From contig NC_092582.1 of NCBI RefSeq assembly GCF_037975245.1, positions 15,145,077 to 15,209,076 of the forward strand: DNA of 64,000 nucleotides, given 5' to 3'. The translations under genes and the position numbers were made by a program. A model generated the notes under the pieces. That model was given only the letters and a program-made list of their open reading frames with translations. It did no database searches and was not told the origin of the DNA. Of the stretch, positions 37,930 to 46,900 are shown in pieces. The stretch is from Apostichopus japonicus. Its lineage: Eukaryota; Echinodermata; Holothuroidea; Aspidochirotida; Stichopodidae. Position 1 is the first letter of the stretch. Every line of letters begins with the position of its first letter.

Positions 37930-40900
37930 CATATATATACTGCCATATTGCATATGCATGTATATGCAATCATGCATGCATAGGCAGAATGAAGCGTTTG
38001 ATTCCTACTGGAAACCCAAACCGACCCAGTTTGAACCAGCTGGACCTAATTCCATCATGAAACCAGACATCACTCAGACAGGGGTGTAAGATGCTGCTTT
38101 GAGAGATATTTTCCAAATTTATTGTTAAACTATTCTCGCGAAGAGAACACACTCAGATAAACACCCCACCCCCCCCCTGCCCCCCAAGATGGTCTTTCTT
38201 TCTTTGCTGCATTTTCCTTCAAATTGGACTGTCCAATGTCTTTGGTTTAAATATATGATTATTTCTCCTTTTCTTTTCCCACTGTCAAGCTCTAAGGAAG
38301 CAAAAGAAACTTTTTACACACACCTCACGTAGCACCAGGCTCTAATGTAGATCTTTTTGTGTTCAAAGACCAATTGTTTTTTTTTCATGGCAACTTTACA
38401 ATTTTGTTTCTGCAATGGATTTATCCAAACCACTTAAGCACGAGACACACCCTCCACTTTTTTTTTTCACAAAAATGAATTTAAATAAATTTTTTTTAAT
38501 GATTCTATTCCACTTTGAAAAGTATTTTGTTTTACGCAGAAAATATTTCTCTATAATTATTCATTGAACAATTTATTTGCATAGAAGAAGGAAATTGGAG
38601 ATTTATATGCAGTAAGAAGAGGAGAGTAATACTTTGACACATTTTTTTTTTGAGGGGGGGGGGGCACGAAATGACGAATGTATTCAAACACTGCTGAATG
38701 GAAGTTTGACGCCTTGTGGCCATTTTAGCATATCTGCACCTAGAGCTAATTTTTGCCCCCCCCCCCCCCGTATCTTTTATCCTCCCCAATTGTTCTCTCC
38801 TATATCTGATTATATACGAAGATGTGTTTTGCGAACAACTCTCATCCCTTTCATGATGATGTGAATCGAAATATGAAGTCTTACATTCAGACACTGAAAA
38901 CAAGAATGTTTGGAGCAAGCAAATTTATAGCTCACTATGGTATACAACAGGGATGGCAGAGCCCCCCCCCACATGTAGAAGTATAGAGGGGAGGGAGAGG
39001 GGATGGCAACCTTTGTCCTATGTGAGGTCAAGTCCCCCTCCCGAAGGTCATCACGTCTTTCAGAAGTGCCTTCTCACTGAAAAATGTTTTCTGTGATTTT
39101 TTTGGGCTATTTTTGGGTTTTTTTTTTCAATGCAAATTATCAGACTTGGCAGAATTGTGGGTGAAGGTGGGCAATTTTTTAGCCACCCCCTCCCCCAGCC
39201 AGCTCTGCTCTCCATGTACATGTGATTTGGTGAGTCATGTATTTGTCTATCACTTGACTAAATTTGAAATTATGACTTTGGAAAGATTAAAATATTAAAA
39301 AAAGCCATGTTAATTTTACCTCGTCAAATTTAGACTGTAAACTTTAAAACTTAAAGTCTGTTTTTTTCATCTATGAGCTATCTTTTGTAGAATTTCTGTT
39401 GAGGTTCTAAAGCAAATGCTTCAGTAAGGAGGCAATGTGATATTTATCTCACATAACAGAGATCGTACCTTTAAGTTACCTAGTCGCTTATCACTCATTC
39501 TTAATTTTTTTTCGTTTTTACGACAGAGCGCTCCCAAAGTAAGTCCCGTCCTGTGTGTCTCGTCCCTCATTTTTTTGATAATTTTTTTTGTTTTTGTTTT
39601 TTTCTCATCTACGGAAGACACACGTGTACGTGACAATTATACGCATAGCGTGACATTGCATCTCTGTACGTCGGTTCTTCGATTAATTTTTTTCTGTCCA
39701 TGCCTGCCTCGTGTAGCATTTCTCTAACATGGTGGAGCCTTGCATTATTAAAGAGGGGGATAGTTCTGGGATAAATTTATATACGACTATTAGCAGACAA
39801 ATAATAAAGTTATCCCCGAACTATCCTCTGATTATATAGTTACATTGACATCCATAAGCACATTCCATCTAACTGAAATGTATTAACATATTCTCATGTC
39901 AAAGGTCACATTCAACCTAATTTCTCTACCTCATATGTCATTTTTTTTTTTTTTTTCAATTCTTCAATTTTAATTTCTTCATTTGACAGAAATTTCTTCT
40001 TTTTCTTTTTTTTTTCAATTCTTTAATGAGTTGCAGTAAAAATGTCTCTGTTATCATGAGCTTAAAGCCATATTGTGATAACAGGTTTTAATAGTTATGG
40101 AAATATGAAATAAACTTAAAAAGAGTTTTCTGAAAGTTTATGAATGTAACTGGCAATGTGGCAGTGGGTGAATATAATGTGGGAAATAATCTGTCCACAA
40201 AGAGAAATATTATTCTTTAACAACAAAAACCACAAAAAATTGAAAAAAAAAGCATTTGGATTACAATCACAACAATACCAAGAGAACATCCCAACTGTTT
40301 GAAAGAGGAGAAATCAAAACGAAAATTGTCAGAAGAAAAAAACCATCTTTTTGATGAACATTTGCCATTGAATCAATTACTTTTAAATTCTTGAATGAGA
40401 ATATTGGGATTTCTGTTTTCAGCAGGAATATTTGTCTGCCTTGCATCTACACTGCCATCCCTTTCATTATTCCTCCCCACCACCCTCCCCAATCCCATAG
40501 GAGATTGTATTCTGTGAGTAACCTGTTGAGTGACAATACTACGCTACAATTAACACATATCATATCTCTAGCTTCATATTACATCTTTTGATTTTGTGTA
40601 TAACAGGGATTGGTTTTTTTAAGTCTAACCCACCCAAGGGTTCATCTGGCAAGATTCTTATGTGCCGGCTACTCTCTTTTTTCAATTTTTTTTTTACTCG
40701 TTTTTTACCCACGCATTCATGACCTTACATGGGCTTCCATGCATTTGAAGATCTATTCGTCTCTTCCGCTATCAGTCGTGCTGCCTGGTACACAGTAGAG
40801 ATACATTTAGTTGCAATTATGTGATGGCTTCTGTCATCATTTCTGCCGTTTTCACACATTCTGATCTTTGTTCGTCTATAACAGAAGCGTGCCCAAGTAA

Positions 40901-43900
40901 GTCCATAACTTATTACTGCCATTTATTATGGGTTCATGATGTTCATTCTCATCCACTTATATAAAAAAGAGCTTATACTTGCTTGTTTGGTTATATAATG
41001 TATCTTCAAGATGAATTCACTTGCTGTCATGTGACCTCACTAATTGCAATTCTATCTGTGAAATTCCCAAAAAATCATGTCACTGTGTTTTGTAGCTTAG
41101 GAACTTGCACCAAAGGTTTATAGAGACACCCCGCCCCCAGAAAAAAAAATGCGAACACACAACACTGCACCAAACTGATTCCTTATCCAATTTACGGGTC
41201 GTTAGAAATACCCTTTCGATAAATCCGCAACGTCCTCTAATTGACATCAGTAGGAACATGGTTGTGACATCACACTTGCACTTCATATGGACTCTCCACT
41301 ACATGGGGGGTCTGTTTCCACGGAAACATTTCTAGCCATTTAAATTGTGGTAATGATTCCGAACATTTTACCCACCATGAATGTTTCACCAAGGTAAATG
41401 ATTACGTAGTTTGGGATTTAACATGGGAGTGTTAGAGAAGTCATCGGTCAAGCACATACCATGATCGCAAGACATTGGTCACATGACCGCAAGACATTGG
41501 TCACATGACAAAATATTAGGTATCTATCTTGTACTATTCCTTCAAATTTTAATATGATTCAATGAATGAATGTATGGGAAAAGAGCAGAAGCTTGTTTTT
41601 CAAATGTAGCCATTTCTCTAATCTAATTACCTCTTTGCTTATTTTTCGGTTCTCTATTTTCAATATTTTTTGGATGCAAGGCTACTACTATTACTACAGT
41701 TATTTATTAATAATAGCCATTATAAATTGTTAAACAAAACCAAACTAGATTTTATTCTTCATCATTTGCTGCACTGTAAACATATATTCTAAACATTGTG
41801 ATCAAGAGTTATTACAACGGTGTGGTTGCCAATGAAGTAAACAGCATATAAATACAGGGGTACTTGTACGGCCTTCTTGAGATATTTCTAGTATGTTTGA
41901 AGAATGAATCTGTGAGAAAAGAACATTACAAGAAGCTTGTTTTCAATTGTAGCCGTTTCACTTAATCTAATTCTTTCTTTCTTTCTGTCTTTTTGTTGTT
42001 GTTGTTGTTTTGGTTCATTATTTTCAATATTTTGGATGCTAGGCTACTACTACTAATTTTATTTTAATATCCATCGGGAGATTTTGGTATATAATAGGGT
42101 TTTCTCACACCATGATACTTTCTAAATTGTTAAACATAACCAAAGTTTTTTATCGTCATCTGCCGAGCTGTGAACATTTTATAACATTGTGTTCAAAGAG
42201 ATATTAATAATGGTGTGGGTTTTCAATGAAGTATAAAATAGTATATACAGAGAGGTACACTAATACAGTGTTTTTGCTTTATGATTTTCCTGTGAAATAT
42301 TGTATTATAATTGTTTCAGGCTGTCTGCCATGTATTCTCCATGTTCTGGAATGGTTGAAAATATTGATATTTACAGCGTTAATCTAACAATTACTAAGCT
42401 AGGTACTGTAGTCTGCAAGGTTTTAAAGGGTGATATGCTACACATATTGATATGTACAGCATTAATAGAACAATCACTAAGTTAGATGGTCTGCAAGGTC
42501 TTAAGGGGTGATATGCTACACATATTGACATGTACAGTGTTAATCTAACAATCAAGCTAGGTACTGTAGTCTGCAAGGTCTTAAGAGGTGATATGCTCCA
42601 CATATTGATATGTACAGTGTTAATCACTAAGCTAGCTGGTCTGCAAGGTCTTAAGTGGCGATATGCTACACATATTGATATTTACTGTGTTATCTAACAA
42701 TCACTAAGCTAGGTGGTCGGCAAGGTCTTAAGTGGCGATATGCTACACATATTGAAATGTACAGCATTAATAGAACAATCACTAAGTTAGATGGTCTGCA
42801 AGGTCTTAAGAGGTGATATGCTCCACATATTGATATGTACAGTGTTAATCACTAAGCTAGCTGGTCTGCAAGGTCTTAAGTGGCGATATGTTACACATAT
42901 TGAAATGTACAGTGTTAATCTAACAATCACTAAGCTAGGTGGTCTGCGATAATTTGCCATTGTAAAACTATGACATCAAACCTGTTTGCCTCAAGATCGT
43001 TGATGGTACAATCTGTAACAACTTTAGGAAATGTTCCTCTTTTCATCTGTCAAAAATTACCCTGCACTACCCTAGAGCTGGTACAAGTCGCACAACAAAT
43101 AGCTCATCAAAATATTCACCTTTCTTTCTGCTTTTCTCCTTTTAAAAAGTTAAAGTGTAACTTGGAACCTTTAAAGATTCATCTGAATTGCCTCCCAGAT
43201 TTTTAGAATGCTAGAAAATTGCTAAAATGTTTACAAAAGCAAAAAATTTCTGGAGTTTTTGATATACAAGTGAAGTTATTGCCAGATAATTTAGGAGAGT
43301 TTAGTTGAGAATAAAATTATGTTAAAGAGTGGAACAAATGCTCTGAAAGGGTCAGTAAAATGCTTGTTAAAGTATTCATCATGAGTTGCCATTAAGTGAC
43401 TTCTAGCATATTGTGATTATCTTTTTAATTTCCTGTTGAGATTGTTAACTGTACAGCGAGGGGGTGTATTAACAAATACTTTATCAAAACTAAAATACTG
43501 TATTAAACACACATCATTTATGGTAACGGTTTGGTGCTTGTGACTCAAAAGAGTTACAACACCTTGGTCGAGCTTTATTAACCATATTCCAAATCCTTCT
43601 CAAGTTGTACTTATTCCTGGAAAAAATCTGGTGTAAATCACAGTGTCGTTTTTCAACTTATAACTCGTTCGTTTTGAAATGACCTTTGACTTTGACTTCC
43701 TTTCTCCTTCCTCAGGTGATTCGTAAAGGTTGGTTGAGCATGCATAATATCAGTTTCATGAGAGGCGGGTCGAGAGATTTCTGGTTCGTCCTCACCGCTG
43801 AATCTCTCTCGTGGTTCAAAGACGAAGAGGTAGGGACTCATCTCAAAACTTTTTAACCTTTTCAGATTTTTAGTTTTTGAAGGTTTTCTCGTGTCAAGTA

Positions 43901-46900
43901 CACTCTCTACGGTATCTTGCTGAAGTAGTTTTCAAGTATTTGTAGTATTTGAAAATTAAATCTTACCTCTCTGGAGATCCAAATCCCCCCTCCCCCCTCC
44001 TCCCTCCCACTCTCTCCTTCTCTCTCACACAAGGCTGCACCTTTGAGCAAGATTTCAATAGATATCTATGACACATTGTTTTAAGCCTACAGTAGTTCAC
44101 TTTAAAGTAAAAAGGACAAAAAACACCACGAGAAGTTAGTTTCAGGAGTTCTTTCTTAAACCTTATTTCCTGCTCCAGTTTTTAAATTTCCAGACTCGAT
44201 CTGCATCCAAATACTTCATTACTAGGAACTTGATTCATTACTTGGGACTTGTTTTGACAATCTGTGCTTGGTAATATACAGACACATTTCTTCTCATCCC
44301 CTTCCCCCCCCCACCTTATGATTCTTTAAGCTGTTCTTTTCTGAAACAGATCCATATTTTGAATTTCAAATTAGTAAGAAATTTGTTTGTTTGTTTTGTT
44401 GTGAAACAGGAGAAAGTAAAGAAGATTTAACTCTCTCTCTCTCTCTGTCTCGTGCCCCCACTTATCCATTAAACTGTTCATATTTGAAACATATTTTGAA
44501 TTTCATATTAGTAAGAGATTTCTTGGTTAAAAGGTTGTGAAACAGAATAAAGAAAAGACACCCCCCTCCCTTCTCTCTCTCTCCCTTCTATCCTTTAAAC
44601 TGTTTTTTTCTGAAATAGATCCATATTTTTCAAATTTTAGTGAGAGATCTGTTTATGTTTTTGTCTCGTGAAACAGGAGAAAGAGAAGAAGTACATGCTC
44701 CCCTTGGATGGACTGAGACTACGAGATGCGGAGTCCGGCTTCATGTCCAGGAGAAGTGCTTTTGCTCTCTTCATTCCCGACCAGAGGTGACTAGATTTGG
44801 GCAACTTTTTATTATTATTATTACACAGAGCAGTTATCACATACAGTACCACTGTCAGGGTGGTTTTAAATCTATATTAATCAGTGTATATTGTTGTGAT
44901 TGTCAATTCATTTATTTAAAAATAATCCTTCTGTCCTTCAGCGTGAATCATTTGCATTTCTGGTTAGATGACATCATATTTCATCTCTTGTCTCTTTTTA
45001 AACTCCACTCTGCTTAAAATTTGGCAAAGAAATGCTGAGATTTTATCGTATATTTCCTGATATATTAGTATACCCCCCAGTCTCCCTATTTGTAGGGGGG
45101 GGCGTGTGACTGTGCAAATCTTCCAGAAGAGTATTAACGTGAAAGACTTAATAGGCAGAACTTTTTGCATTGATTTGTAGTAGTGTGTCAAAGATGGTAC
45201 ATTTGAGTGGTAGGTTAATATTTTCTGTAGCTATTCTGGTCATCAAGTTATCCACCTTTTGACAATATTCTATGTGTCCGGAATGCTCTCATAAGACTAA
45301 AGCGATTCCTTCTCCTCCTCGACCTAACACCCATTTATGATGTCCAACACCAATCAGTTCTCCATAACGAAGAATTGTAATAGTGTACATTGTAAATATT
45401 TCAGTTGAGTTCATAGTTCATACCAATGTTAGCTCTTTTTGTTGAGTGTTTGTGTTGCATCTGAGAAACTGAAACAATGGTCTGTTTGCTAGTTAGGTAA
45501 TTAAGTAGTTCAACCACTTTTATCGATGACCCTTGGATGTTTCCAATTTCCTCATCTCCACAACCACTGCAACCACTTTTTGTGTTGCATCTGAGGAACA
45601 GAAACAATGGTCTGTTTGCTAGCTAGGCTATTAAGTAGTTCAACCACTTTTATCGATGAACCTCAGATGTTTCCAAGTTCACTCTTTCCACAAAAACAAA
45701 AACCAAAAAAAATTGTAGTGTTATAATAAAAAATAAACACCAGTGTTTTGTTTGTAATAATCTGCTGGTATCGCAGTGAATGTTGCAGCTGAACTTTACC
45801 CTTTCGTAAATTCGTAAATTAGTCTGCAAAAGATCATCTTGATTAAACTTCTCGGTTGTTTTGTTGGATATTTTCAGTCTTCTTTTTTGACTAAAATGAG
45901 ATTTTCTTTCTCTCATGTCTATACAGGAATGTATACAAAGATCACAAGCAGTTGGAACTGTCTTGTGATACAAATGAAGAGATGGATAGTTGGAAAGCTT
46001 CCTTCCTCCGGGCTGGAGTGTACCCCGAGAGGGCTAAAGAGGCAAGCGAGGGCGATGCTGGGGTGAGACAAAAGGCTATATTTTGTTCTTTTTTTTTAGA
46101 GAGTCAAAAGGAGTCCTTTTCATCTTCGCTCCAAAATTGCACAAAATTCCGTATGTTTTGAAATGTTCCCATTGGACATGGGAATCAGGTTACTATAATC
46201 AATTGTGGAATTGAATTTTGTCACAGTAAGAAGTTTCCAACCCCTCCTCCCCTTCCCCCCCCCCCACTCTCTATTGCTTCCCCTGCTGTTTTTTAGAAAA
46301 TCAAGGTCGTTTGGTTCCTCATGTTGGACAAGTACTGTGGTAACGCTTTAAATTCCAAAGGATTGGCATTTCAAAATATATAATTTAAACAAATTTTCTG
46401 ACTTCCTGGTCCATCTTTGTGTGATCCTCGAGGTCAGACTTCAACTTCTTTTAGAGAACTGCTGAATTAGTCCACAAAAGTAGCATTTGTCTAAAAAATA
46501 CCTAAAAAAAAAAAAACATTTTCCGGTGCCCGAGCATTTCAATCTTTCTCACCATTGTGCGTAGACTGATTCCATATTAATATACAAGCTAACCTTAAGG
46601 ATCACGACAGAATGCTTCTTACCGTAACCCAGGGTTACCTTCAAAAACCTTTCTGAAGACTTATCTGTTACTTGAGTCAATTATTTGTCAAATCTGTCCA
46701 CGATATCATCCCAACCTCTTCCTGTTCCTTGCCTCATCTGCAACTGTGTGAATCATATTCTGTTTTTTTTAATTTTATTTTTATCTTTTAATTTTTTTTT
46801 TTTTTTAGACCCAGGACGTTGGATCGATGGACCCCCAGCTGGAGCGTCAGGTCGAAACCATTCGTAACTTGGTGGATTCTTACATGGGTATCATCAGTAA

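Larger units (their letters stand above)
34913..43715 (+). other. Dynamin intron 11 complex (8.8 kb)
   Basis: Apart from the alternative exons, this interval contains TA microsatellites (37303-37344 and about 37894-37942), several C- or G-runs, T-rich tracts (39950-40015) and a minisatellite (42365-42950). A 34-codon open stretch after an AG at 37988 is discussed as a finding. Confidence 0.65.

Noticed and set aside
40501-40513. Possible extra microexon GAGATTGTATTCT with an excellent pyrimidine-tract acceptor and GTGAGT donor
   Set aside because: Its 13-nt length would break the dynamin frame. The partial likeness to a vertebrate EIL insert is probably chance, although the splice sites are good enough that RNA evidence should be consulted.
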